Shown in pieces: positions 1-6,750 of a stretch of 7,728 nt of DNA. The translations under genes and the position numbers were made by a program. The notes below the pieces were generated by a model, which was not told where the DNA came from, did no database searches, and saw only the letters and a list, made by a program, of their open reading frames with translations. The stretch comes from an uncultured Burkholderiales bacterium (GTDB lineage Bacteria > Pseudomonadota > Gammaproteobacteria > Burkholderiales > Burkholderiaceae): contig CAIMWY010000414.1 of NCBI GenBank assembly GCA_903845315.1, forward strand, positions 1 to 7,728, read 5' to 3'. Every line of letters starts with the position of its first letter. Position 1 is the first letter of the stretch.

Positions 1-1631
1 CGGTGGGCACCATGGGGTTTCGCGGCGAAGCGCTGGCGGCCATTCACTCGGTGTCTGAACTCTCGCTGTTGTCGCGCACCGCCCAGCAAGACAGCGCCAT
101 GCTGCTCGACGGTCGCAGCGGCGAGTTGCAACCCGTGGCCCGCGCCCAAGGCACGACGGTGGAAGTGAAAGAGTTGTTCTACAGCACACCGGCGCGACGC
201 AAGTTTTTAAAGACCGACAACACCGAGTTGGCGCATTGCGTGGAGGCGGTGCGCCGCCATGCGCTGACGCGCCCTGAGGTGGGTTTTGCCATTTGGCACG
301 AAGGCAAGTTGGTAGAGCAGTGGCGGGCCCAGCAAGGCGACGGCGCGCTCGAGCGCCGTTTGGCCGATGTGTTGGGAGACGACTTTGTGCGTGACTCGGT
401 GGCGGTGAATTACCAAAGCGGCCACATCACGGTGGTGGGGCGGGCGGGCATTCCAGACGCGGCTCGGGCCCGTTCAGACCACCAGTACGCCTACGTCAAT
501 GGCCGCTATGTGCGCGACAAGGTGATGAGCCATGCGGCGCGCAGTGCCTACGAAGACGTGCTGCACGGCCAGCGCCAACCGGTCTACACCCTGTACCTAG
601 AGATTGATCCCACCCGGGTCGACGTGAACGTGCACCCGACCAAGATTGAAGTGCGCTTTCGCGATGGACGCGAAGTGCACCAAGCGGTGCGCCATGCGGT
701 GGAGAATGCGCTGGCCATTCCACGTGCCACACTGCTGGGCGATGCAGCGTCTGAACTGCTGGGCAGCCCTCTTTCAGCGCCCTTGTTGGGCCCCTCAACG
801 CCGGACTGGCCCAACGCCAACTGGCAGCAAGCGGCCATGCCCTTGAGCGGCAACCGAGTCACCGACTTGGGTCAACTGTGGCAACCCAGCATGCGCACGC
901 CACTGATGGCGCAAGAGGACACGGCAGGCTTTACGGCGGCCACAAGCGAAGCTGGCAACCCATTCAACAGCTTTACCCAGGCGACATCCAGCAGCCTAGG
1001 CGCTGACCCATCTCAGCTCAGTGCGGCCAGCGCATTGCCCAAGGGCACCTGGCCGCTGGGCAAAGCCTTGGCCCAGTTGCACGGCATTTACATCTTGGCC
1101 GAGAACACCCAAGGCTTGGTGCTGGTCGACATGCACGCCGCGCACGAACGCATCGTGTACGAACAACTCAAACAACAGATGGACGTGCAGGCCATGGCGA
1201 GCCAACCGCTGCTGATTCCGGCCACCTTCACCGCCACAGCGCAAGAGGTGGCCACCGCCGAGGCCTGCGCAGACGCCCTGCTGACCCTGGGACTGGAAAT
1301 TTCTGCCCTGTCCGTCAAAACCTTGGCAGTGCGCGCTGTGCCCAGCAGCTTGGCGCAAGGTGACGCTGTGGCCTTGGCGCGCAGCGTGTTGGCCGAGTTG
1401 TCGCAGCATGACGCCAGCACAGTGGTGCAACGCGCACGCAACGAGCTGCTGGCGACCATGGCCTGTCACGGCGCGGTGCGCGCCAACCGTCGCTTGACGT
1501 TGGACGAGATGAATGGCCTGCTGCGGCAAATGGAAGTCACCGAGCGTTCGGACCAATGCAACCACGGTCGCCCTACTTGGCGACAGCTGAGCGTGCGGGA
1601 ACTGGATGCGCTGTTCATGCGCGGACGGTGA
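1..1631 (+). CDS. mutL: DNA mismatch repair protein MutL, 3' part (5' end beyond window)
   Basis: MutL is the ATP-driven matchmaker of methyl-independent mismatch repair, linking mismatch-bound MutS to strand incision. The first whole codon is at base 3, and about 90 N-terminal residues (GHKL ATPase motifs I and II) lie outside the window. Numbering from base 3, the fragment shows GFRGEAL at residues 5-11, the GTTVEV...PARRKFL ATPase motif at about 50-69, and VNVHPTK with the ATP-contacting lysine at 214. A variable Ser/Ala/Gln-rich linker runs from about 240 to 345. The C-terminal dimerisation domain contains [12 protein letters not shown] (376-387), fitting the metal-dependent endonuclease signature DQHA(X)2E(X)4E with Met for Gln, plus ACHGAVRA and CNHGRP (from Cys519). 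This is therefore the nicking type of MutL found in species without MutH, unlike E. coli MutL. The frame is intact to TGA. The next gene, miaA, starts on the last base of the stop, suggesting translational coupling. Confidence 0.97.
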   Translation, partial: VGTMGFRGEALAAIHSVSELSLLSRTAQQDSAMLLDGRSGELQPVARAQGTTVEVKELFYSTPARRKFLKTDNTELAHCVEAVRRHALTRPEVGFAIWHEGKLVEQWRAQQGDGALERRLADVLGDDFVRDSVAVNYQSGHITVVGRAGIPDAARARSDHQYAYVNGRYVRDKVMSHAARSAYEDVLHGQRQPVYTLYLEIDPTRVDVNVHPTKIEVRFRDGREVHQAVRHAVENALAIPRATLLGDAASELLGSPLSAPLLGPSTPDWPNANWQQAAMPLSGNRVTDLGQLWQPSMRTPLMAQEDTAGFTAATSEAGNPFNSFTQATSSSLGADPSQLSAASALPKGTWPLGKALAQLHGIYILAENTQGLVLVDMHAAHERIVYEQLKQQMDVQAMASQPLLIPATFTATAQEVATAEACADALLTLGLEISALSVKTLAVRAVPSSLAQGDAVALARSVLAELSQHDASTVVQRARNELLATMACHGAVRANRRLTLDEMNGLLRQMEVTERSDQCNHGRPTWRQLSVRELDALFMRGR

Positions 1632-2617
1632 TGTCGGCCGTTGCGTTCAAGGTCGATGCACTGGCCTTGGTGGGCCCCACCGCCAGCGGCAAAACTGCGG
1701 CGGCACTGGCCATTGCCCAGAGATGGCCAGTGGAAGTCATCAGCATGGATTCGGCCTTGGTCTATCGCGGCATGGACATTGGCACCGCCAAACCCAGTGC
1801 CACCGAACTGGCCCAGGTGCCGCACCACCTGATTGACATCCGTGACCCCACCCAGGCCTACAACGCCGCCGAGTTTGCCCGTGATGCCCATGCCTTGATG
1901 GCCCAGATCCGCAGCCGAGGCCGACTGCCTTTGGTGGTGGGTGGCACCCTGCTCTACCTCAAGGCCTTGCGTGATGGCCTGGACGATTTACCCACCGCCA
2001 ACCTGCAATTGCGAGCCGACATCGACGCACAAGCTGCGCGTGAAGGATGGCCCGCATTGCATGCCGAGTTGGCGCGGATCGACCCCATCACCGCCCAGCG
2101 CCTGCCGCCCTGCGACGCGCAGCGCATTTCACGCGCGCTGGAAGTGTGGCGTGCCAGCGGCAAGCCCTTGTCGCAATGGTTTGCCCAGGCGGATGCGCAA
2201 CGCGCTACCCCAGGGCTGCTGAACATGCCTGTGCTGTCGCTCGAGCCGATTGACCGCGCTTGGTTGCACGCTCGCATTGGCCAGCGTTTTGACGCCATGC
2301 TGGCGGCGGGCTTTGTGGATGAGGTGCGCGGTTTGCGCCAGCGCCCCGAACTCAACGCCAACTTGCCCAGCATGCGCTGTGTGGGCTACCGCCAAGCCTG
2401 GGAGCTGCTCGATCAAGCAGAGCAACAGGGCTTGTCATTTGAAGCCTTGCTGCCCAAGTTCCACGAGCTCGGCTGTGCCGCCACGCGTCAGTTGGCCAAG
2501 CGTCAGTTGACTTGGCTGCGCAGCATGGACGATCGGGTGGTGGTGGCCTGTGACGCAGCCGATGCCCTGCCACAGACGGTGCGCATGGCACAAAGGCTTA
2601 TTGCAGTGGACCTTTGA
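1631..2617 (+). CDS. miaA: tRNA dimethylallyltransferase MiaA
   Basis: MiaA transfers a dimethylallyl group from DMAPP to N6 of A37 in tRNAs reading UNN codons, giving i6A37, which stabilises codon-anticodon pairing. The product is 328 aa, close to the roughly 316 aa of E. coli MiaA. It shows the P-loop GPTASGKT (15-22), [17 protein letters not shown] (39-55) with the likely catalytic Asp40, HHLIDIRDP (65-73), [10 protein letters not shown] (104-113), VGYRQAWE (251-258) and [13 protein letters not shown] (285-297). The ATG at 1631 is chosen because it places the P-loop about 14 residues from the N-terminus, as in the family, and forms the TGATG overlap with the mutL stop. An in-frame ATG at 1556 would add 25 residues lying wholly inside mutL and is not favoured. 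No strong Shine-Dalgarno is visible, so coupling to mutL translation is likely. The last 20 bases overlap the 3' end of the opposing DUF1178 gene. Confidence 0.97.
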   Translation: MSAVAFKVDALALVGPTASGKTAAALAIAQRWPVEVISMDSALVYRGMDIGTAKPSATELAQVPHHLIDIRDPTQAYNAAEFARDAHALMAQIRSRGRLPLVVGGTLLYLKALRDGLDDLPTANLQLRADIDAQAAREGWPALHAELARIDPITAQRLPPCDAQRISRALEVWRASGKPLSQWFAQADAQRATPGLLNMPVLSLEPIDRAWLHARIGQRFDAMLAAGFVDEVRGLRQRPELNANLPSMRCVGYRQAWELLDQAEQQGLSFEALLPKFHELGCAATRQLAKRQLTWLRSMDDRVVVACDAADALPQTVRMAQRLIAVDL

Positions 2618-3128
2618 GCGCGTCGGGCATGGGCAGTGGCATGACCTGAATGCCCTCGTCCAACAAGGCCTCGGTTTCTTCTGCCGAGGCATGGCCCCGG
2701 ATATTGCGTTGTTCGCTTTCGCCGTAGTGCATCTTGCGCGCTTCTTCGGAGAATTGATGGCCCACGTCTTCGGTATTGGCCACCACATGGCGGACCATCT
2801 GCATCCAAGCCGCTTGCAGCTGCGCAGGCGCCAAACTGGCCACCTCTTGGGGGCTGAGCGGAACAGGCAAAGACGTTGGCGCTGCGGCAGGAGTGGTGTG
2901 ATGATCGGGCGTATCAACAGTGGCTGTTTCGCTGCTGCGTGCTTGAGGCTCACCGCGGGCACTGCTTAAGTTCAAACGCGGAGCACTGAGCATTTTGGTG
3001 ATGTTGGCATCGCTGCACAGGGGACAGGTCACCAAGCCCCGCGAGAGCTGACTTTGGAAGTCGTCTTCCGACGCAAACCAACCTTCAAAACTGTGTTGGT
3101 GGGCGCAGTGGAGATCAAGAACCTTCAT
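2598..3128 (-). CDS. DUF1178 family protein (zinc-ribbon-like N-terminus), function unknown
   Basis: This 176-residue soluble protein fits the DUF1178 family, recognised here from memory of its conserved ends. The N-terminus [20 protein letters not shown], followed by CPLC (Cys35 and Cys38), with Cys8 and His10/His12 upstream, looks like a small zinc-binding ribbon; metal binding is inferred. A low-complexity Ser/Thr/Ala/Pro-rich stretch spans about residues 55-92. The conserved C-terminal block follows: [20 protein letters not shown] (117-136), then [17 protein letters not shown] (144-160) and VMPLPMP. No signal peptide or membrane segment is seen, so it is probably cytoplasmic. The family has no established role that I know of. 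The ATG at 3128 gives the conserved MKVLDL start; the upstream SD is weak, and the NUDIX stop is 7 bp before it, suggesting coupling as the last gene of the nuo-linked operon. Its 3' end overlaps miaA by 20 bp. Confidence 0.93.
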   Translation of the reverse strand: MKVLDLHCAHQHSFEGWFASEDDFQSQLSRGLVTCPLCSDANITKMLSAPRLNLSSARGEPQARSSETATVDTPDHHTTPAAAPTSLPVPLSPQEVASLAPAQLQAAWMQMVRHVVANTEDVGHQFSEEARKMHYGESEQRNIRGHASAEETEALLDEGIQVMPLPMPDALKGPLQ

Positions 3129-3135
3129 GACGCGA

Positions 3136-3750
3136 TTATCTCGCAGTCACGGTTCCAGGCAGGCGCTGCCAGCTCAAAGGCCATGCGCCGCTGAGGTGGT
3201 TTTGCAACCAGAGCAAACCAGTCAAGGTTTTGGCATCGGTCAGCTGACCATCGCGGGACCAAGCCAACAACTCATCCACACTGGCGCTGAACACATCCAA
3301 GAACTCACCGGCATCGAGTTGGCGTTCGCCCTGGCTCAATCCACGCGCGAACCAAATGTCGATGAACTCGGTGGAGTAGCTGATCACGGGGTGCAACACA
3401 CCCGCATGGGCCCACTCGGTGGCGCGGTAACCGGTCTCTTCCAACAACTCGCGTTGGGCACAGGCCAAACGGTCTTCACCCGCATCGAGCTTGCCTGCTG
3501 GAAACTCAATCATCACCTGCTGCATGGGGTAGCGGTATTGGCGCTCCATCACCAAGCGGCCGTCATCCAGCATGGCAATCACCATCACGGCACCTGGGTG
3601 AATCACATACTCACGCACACTGGTGTCGCCGTTGGGCAAACGGACCTTATCGCGAAATACATGCAAAAAATGACCGTGGAGAATTTCCACATGGTCTAGG
3701 GTGTGCTCGACCAGGTGCTGGTCCTGCGCAGGAACAGAAGGGTGGCTCAA
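3136..3750 (-). CDS. NUDIX hydrolase, ADP-ribose pyrophosphatase-like
   Basis: This is a 204-residue NUDIX hydrolase, probably cleaving ADP-ribose (or a related nucleoside diphosphate derivative) to AMP and ribose 5-phosphate. The NUDIX box is complete at residues 86-108 and fits GX5EX7REUXEEXGU: Gly86, Glu92, Arg100-Glu101, Glu104-Glu105 and Gly107 are all present, so metal binding and catalysis should be intact. The N-terminal half has the REYVIHPGAVMVIAM strand and ERQYRYP typical of the NudF/ADPRase group, and the tail GQLTDAKTLTGLLWL also fits that group. Substrate preference is inferred, not read directly. The start is TTG at 3750, the first possible start after the nuoN stop in the same frame and only one codon (GTC) downstream of it; the next candidate, GTG at 3690, would lose conserved N-terminal sequence. 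Only a weak AGG-type SD precedes it, so it probably relies on reinitiation after nuoN. Conversion of NAD-derived ADP-ribose would be thematically linked to complex I, but that link is speculative. Confidence 0.93.
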   Translation of the reverse strand: MSHPSVPAQDQHLVEHTLDHVEILHGHFLHVFRDKVRLPNGDTSVREYVIHPGAVMVIAMLDDGRLVMERQYRYPMQQVMIEFPAGKLDAGEDRLACAQRELLEETGYRATEWAHAGVLHPVISYSTEFIDIWFARGLSQGERQLDAGEFLDVFSASVDELLAWSRDGQLTDAKTLTGLLWLQNHLSGAWPLSWQRLPGTVTAR

Positions 3751-3753
3751 GAC

Positions 3754-5244
3754 CTAAGTGCCCAGGGTGGACACAATGGCACGGGCGCACAGCGCCATCA
3801 AACCACCGGGCAACAAGCCCAAAACCAGCAGCAAGCCACTGTTGATCAACAACACAAAGCGCACGTCAGCACCTGCAGAGACGGTGCTGGCCGTGATGGG
3901 CGAATCAAAGTACATGACTTTGACCACGCGCAGGTAATAGAAGGCGGCCAGCAAAGACATCATCACCGCAAACACTGCCAGTGCGATACCGCCACTCTGA
4001 CCTGAAGTCACCAAGGCCTGTAACACCGATAACTTGCCAGCAAAGCCCACCATGGGAGGGACGCCCGCCAGCGAGAACATGCACAAAGCCATGACACCCG
4101 CATACAAGGGGCTGCGTTGGTTCAGGCCAGCAAAGTCGGTGATTTCTTCGCTCTCAAAACCTTCACGGGCCAGCAACATGATGATGCCGAACACAGCCAA
4201 GGTGGTGAGCACATACGTGACGACATAAAACATGGCTGAGCTGTAGGCGTTGGCGGCAGCTGCCGTGCTGCCATTGACCACACCAGAGAGCAAGCCAATC
4301 AGCACAAAACCCATTTGAGAGATGGTGGAAAAAGCGATCATGCGTTTGAGGTTGGTTTGGGCAATACCCGCCAAGTTACCAATCAACAAAGAAGCGACCG
4401 ACAGAACCATCAGCATTTGCTGCCAATCGATGGCCAAGGGCATCAAGCCCTCCACCAACAAGCGCATGGTCATGGCAAAGGCCGCCAACTTATGGGCGCC
4501 GCCAATCATCAAGGTCACCACGGTGGGCGCACCTTGGTACACATCAGGGACCCACATGTGAAACGGCACCACGCCAAACTTAAAGCCGAGGCCACACACC
4601 ACAAACACCAAGCCCAGCACCAGCACCTGGTGGTTGATGCGCCCAGTGGACACGGCCTTGAACACCGTGCTGATGTCCAGAGCTCCTGTGGCGCCATAGA
4701 GCATGGACATGCCGTAGAGCAAGAAACCACTGCCCAAGGCCCCCAACACAAAATACTTCATGGCGGCTTCAATGGCAGCCCCGTTGTCACGGCGCAAGGC
4801 CACAAGCGCATAGCTCGACAAAGCCAGCAACTCAACGCCAAGGTAGAGCACGAGGAAGTTGTTGCCAGAGATCATGACGTACATGCCCAGCAGAGCGAAC
4901 AGGCCCAGGGTGAACAACTCGCCACCCGCACGCAACATGTCGCGGTCGGCCGCATAGGGGCGGCCATACACCAAGGTCACCATCACGGCCAAGGTGGAGA
5001 AGCACTTGAGCCAATTGCCCATCGGATCGGACACCACCATATTGCCAAAGCTGTAGATGGTCTCGCCAGCAGTCGCATCCAACATCTGCAACACGGCCAC
5101 GAGGCCTAGCGTCATCAAGGACAGGACATAGGTGGTTTGGCGACGGGGCGATTTGTCGAACAAGTCGATCAAGGCGATCGCGATGGCCATGACCAGCAAG
5201 ATCAATTCAGGCAATAGCGCGGCAATGCTCAGTTTTTCAATCAT
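3754..5244 (-). CDS. nuoN: NADH-quinone oxidoreductase subunit N
   Basis: NuoN is an antiporter-like inner-membrane subunit of complex I and forms one of its proton channels. The product is 496 residues, normal for the family, and hydrophobic throughout with about 14 predicted membrane segments. Key proton-path residues are present: Glu138 in LGVELLALSSYAL (E. coli E133), Lys222 in GFKFGVVPFHMW followed by PDVYQGAP (E. coli K217), Lys252 in GGAHKLAAF (E. coli K247) and Lys404 in VGFAGKLSVL (E. coli K395). Correspondence to E. coli numbering is by eye. The ATG at 5244 is chosen over an in-frame TTG at 5250 because GAGGGA lies 6 nt before the ATG but directly abuts the TTG. The gene starts 13 bp after nuoM and stops with TAG 3 bp before the NUDIX start, in the same reading frame. 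It belongs to the nuoLMN end of the nuo operon. Confidence 0.98.
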   Translation of the reverse strand: MIEKLSIAALLPELILLVMAIAIALIDLFDKSPRRQTTYVLSLMTLGLVAVLQMLDATAGETIYSFGNMVVSDPMGNWLKCFSTLAVMVTLVYGRPYAADRDMLRAGGELFTLGLFALLGMYVMISGNNFLVLYLGVELLALSSYALVALRRDNGAAIEAAMKYFVLGALGSGFLLYGMSMLYGATGALDISTVFKAVSTGRINHQVLVLGLVFVVCGLGFKFGVVPFHMWVPDVYQGAPTVVTLMIGGAHKLAAFAMTMRLLVEGLMPLAIDWQQMLMVLSVASLLIGNLAGIAQTNLKRMIAFSTISQMGFVLIGLLSGVVNGSTAAAANAYSSAMFYVVTYVLTTLAVFGIIMLLAREGFESEEITDFAGLNQRSPLYAGVMALCMFSLAGVPPMVGFAGKLSVLQALVTSGQSGGIALAVFAVMMSLLAAFYYLRVVKVMYFDSPITASTVSAGADVRFVLLINSGLLLVLGLLPGGLMALCARAIVSTLGT

Positions 5245-5250
5245 TTTCAA

Positions 5251-5256
5251 TCCCTC
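5251..5256 (-). promoter_or_regulatory. Shine-Dalgarno deciding the nuoN start
   Basis: GAGGGA on the - strand sits 6 nt before ATG 5244 and directly against TTG 5250. A ribosome needs several bases between SD and start, so the ATG is the start and nuoN is 496 rather than 498 residues. The site lies in the 13 bp gap between nuoM and nuoN. Confidence 0.75.
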
Positions 5257-5257
5257 A

Positions 5258-6736
5258 TTATTGGGGCAACTTGGACAGCGCTACGTGCTTGAGCAAGTCG
5301 GCCACCGAGGTATCCATCACATCTGTGAATGGCTTTGGATAAAGCCCCATGGCCAGCACGGCAATGGCCAGCAAAGCCAACATCAAGAATTCGCGGGCAT
5401 TGATGTCGGTGAGCTCTTTCACATGGTCATTGGCCACCGGGCCCAAATACACGCGCTTGACCATCCACAAGGTGTAGGCCGCGCCAAAGATCAAGGCTGA
5501 AGCGGCAGCAGCGCCAATCCAGAAGTTGTATTGGATGGCACCCAAGATGACCATCCACTCACCCACAAAACCAGCGGTGCCTGGCAAACCGCAGTTGGCC
5601 ATGGCAAACAACAACGAGAAGGCTGCAAACTTGGGCATGGTGTTGACCACGCCGCCGTAGCTGGCGATGTCGCGCGAGTGCATGCGGTCATACAACACGC
5701 CAATGGACAAGAACATGGCGCCCGACACAAAGCCGTGCGCAATCATCTGCACCAAGGCGCCTGAGATACCGATGTCGTTGAAGATGAAAAAACCCAAGGT
5801 GACGAAACCCATGTGCGCGACCGATGAATAAGCCACCAGTTTTTTCATGTCTTCTTGCACCATGGCCACCAAGCCCACATAAACCACAGCCACCAAAGAC
5901 AAGGCGATCATGAGCCAAGCAAATTCACGCGCGGCATCGGGCGCGATGGGCAAAGAGAAACGCAAGAAACCGTAGGCGCCCAGTTTGAGCATGATGGCGG
6001 CCAGCACCGCAGAGCCTCCGGTGGGTGCTTCGACGTGCACGTCAGGCAACCACGTGTGAACCGGCCACATCGGCACCTTCACGGCGAAAGCGGCGAAGAA
6101 TGCAAAGAACAACATGGTTTGTGCATTGCTCGTCAGTGGCAATTTATACCAAGTGACCAAATCAAAACTGCCGCCCGATTGGGTGTACAGATAAATCAAG
6201 GCAATCAGCATCAACAAGGAGCCGAGCAAGGTGTAGAGAAAAAATTTGAATGCCGCGTAAATTTTGTTCGGCCCACCCCAGATGCCGATGATCAGATACA
6301 TCGGGATCAGCGTGGCTTCGAAGAAGACATAAAACAGCATGCCGTCGATGGCGCAAAACACACCAATCATCAAGCCGCTCAAAATCAGAAACGCACCCAT
6401 GTATTGGTTGACGCGCTCGGTGATGACTTCCCAGCCTGCAATCACCACGATGACGGTGATGAAGGCAGTGAGCAGCACAAACCACAGCGACAAGCCGTCT
6501 ACACCGAGATGGTAGAACACGTTGAAGCGATCAATCCAAGGCGCTTTCTCGACCAGCTGCATGGCCGAGGTACCCAACTCGAAACTCTTGTAGAGAGGCA
6601 CGGTGACCGCCAGACTGACCAGCGAGCCGATCAGGGCAATCCAACGCACGGCTTTGGCATGTTCGTCCCGACCAAAGGCCAACAACACCACGCCGAAAAA
6701 AATTGGCGTCCAAATGGCAAGGCTCAATAAACCCAT
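5258..6736 (-). CDS. nuoM: NADH-quinone oxidoreductase subunit M
   Basis: NuoM is the middle antiporter-like proton-translocating subunit of the complex I membrane arm. The product is 492 residues, slightly shorter than E. coli NuoM (about 509), and is composed almost entirely of membrane helices. The residues of the proton path are all visible: Glu140 in FFEATLIPMY (E. coli E144), Lys220 in AFAVKVPMWPVHTWLPD (K234), Lys251 in IMLKLGAYGFLRF (K265), His308 and His334 (H322, H348) and Glu393 in FVGEWMVILG (E407). The constant offset of 14 to E. coli numbering from Lys220 onward supports the alignment. The ATG at 6736 is preceded by a strong SD, AAGGAG, 8 nt upstream, which begins within the nuoL stop codon. 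The gap to nuoL is 12 bp and to nuoN 13 bp, so it is co-transcribed. No frameshift or missing key residue is seen. Confidence 0.98.
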   Translation of the reverse strand: MGLLSLAIWTPIFFGVVLLAFGRDEHAKAVRWIALIGSLVSLAVTVPLYKSFELGTSAMQLVEKAPWIDRFNVFYHLGVDGLSLWFVLLTAFITVIVVIAGWEVITERVNQYMGAFLILSGLMIGVFCAIDGMLFYVFFEATLIPMYLIIGIWGGPNKIYAAFKFFLYTLLGSLLMLIALIYLYTQSGGSFDLVTWYKLPLTSNAQTMLFFAFFAAFAVKVPMWPVHTWLPDVHVEAPTGGSAVLAAIMLKLGAYGFLRFSLPIAPDAAREFAWLMIALSLVAVVYVGLVAMVQEDMKKLVAYSSVAHMGFVTLGFFIFNDIGISGALVQMIAHGFVSGAMFLSIGVLYDRMHSRDIASYGGVVNTMPKFAAFSLLFAMANCGLPGTAGFVGEWMVILGAIQYNFWIGAAAASALIFGAAYTLWMVKRVYLGPVANDHVKELTDINAREFLMLALLAIAVLAMGLYPKPFTDVMDTSVADLLKHVALSKLPQ

Positions 6737-6742
6737 TTTTTA

Positions 6743-6750
6743 TTCTCCTT
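6743..6750 (-). promoter_or_regulatory. Strong Shine-Dalgarno of nuoM, overlapping nuoL stop
   Basis: On the - strand the sequence reads AAGGAGAA, with the AAGGAG core at 6750-6745 followed by 8 nt and the nuoM ATG at 6736. Its first two bases are the last two of the nuoL TAA stop codon, so ribosomes ending nuoL finish on the nuoM ribosome-binding site. This fixes the nuoM start. Confidence 0.85.

Noticed and set aside
996..1565. Open frame of 189 codons on the - strand opposite mutL
   Set aside because: Antisense to the conserved MutL C-terminal domain, with Gly/His/Gln-rich shadow composition.
1556..1630. Upstream in-frame start for miaA
   Set aside because: It would add 25 residues inside mutL with no counterpart in the family; the overlapping ATG at 1631 fits normal MiaA length.
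2486..2509. Direct repeat CGTCAGTTG, two copies 15 bp apart
   Set aside because: It encodes the two RQL tripeptides of the conserved Mia[11 protein letters not shown] motif, so protein constraint explains it.
2625..2655. Inverted repeat GGGCAT ... ATGCCC just after miaA, considered as a terminator
   Set aside because: The stem is only 6 bp with a loop of about 19 nt, there is no T-run, and it falls in conserved DUF1178 coding sequence.
3127..3699. Open frame of 190 codons on the + strand opposite the NUDIX gene
   Set aside because: The - strand frame carries a perfect NUDIX box; the + frame is its shadow.
4315..5109. Long open frame (264 codons) on the + strand opposite nuoN
   Set aside because: It is antisense to a clear nuoN, its translation is a His/Gln-rich composition typical of a shadow of a hydrophobic gene, and it has no recognisable motif.
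5245..5250. TTG start two codons upstream in nuoN
   Set aside because: The SD directly abuts it, whereas the spacing to the ATG at 5244 is suitable.
5855..6730. Long open frame (291 codons) on the + strand opposite nuoM
   Set aside because: It lies wholly antisense to nuoM, with a charged His/Gln-rich shadow composition and no family resemblance.
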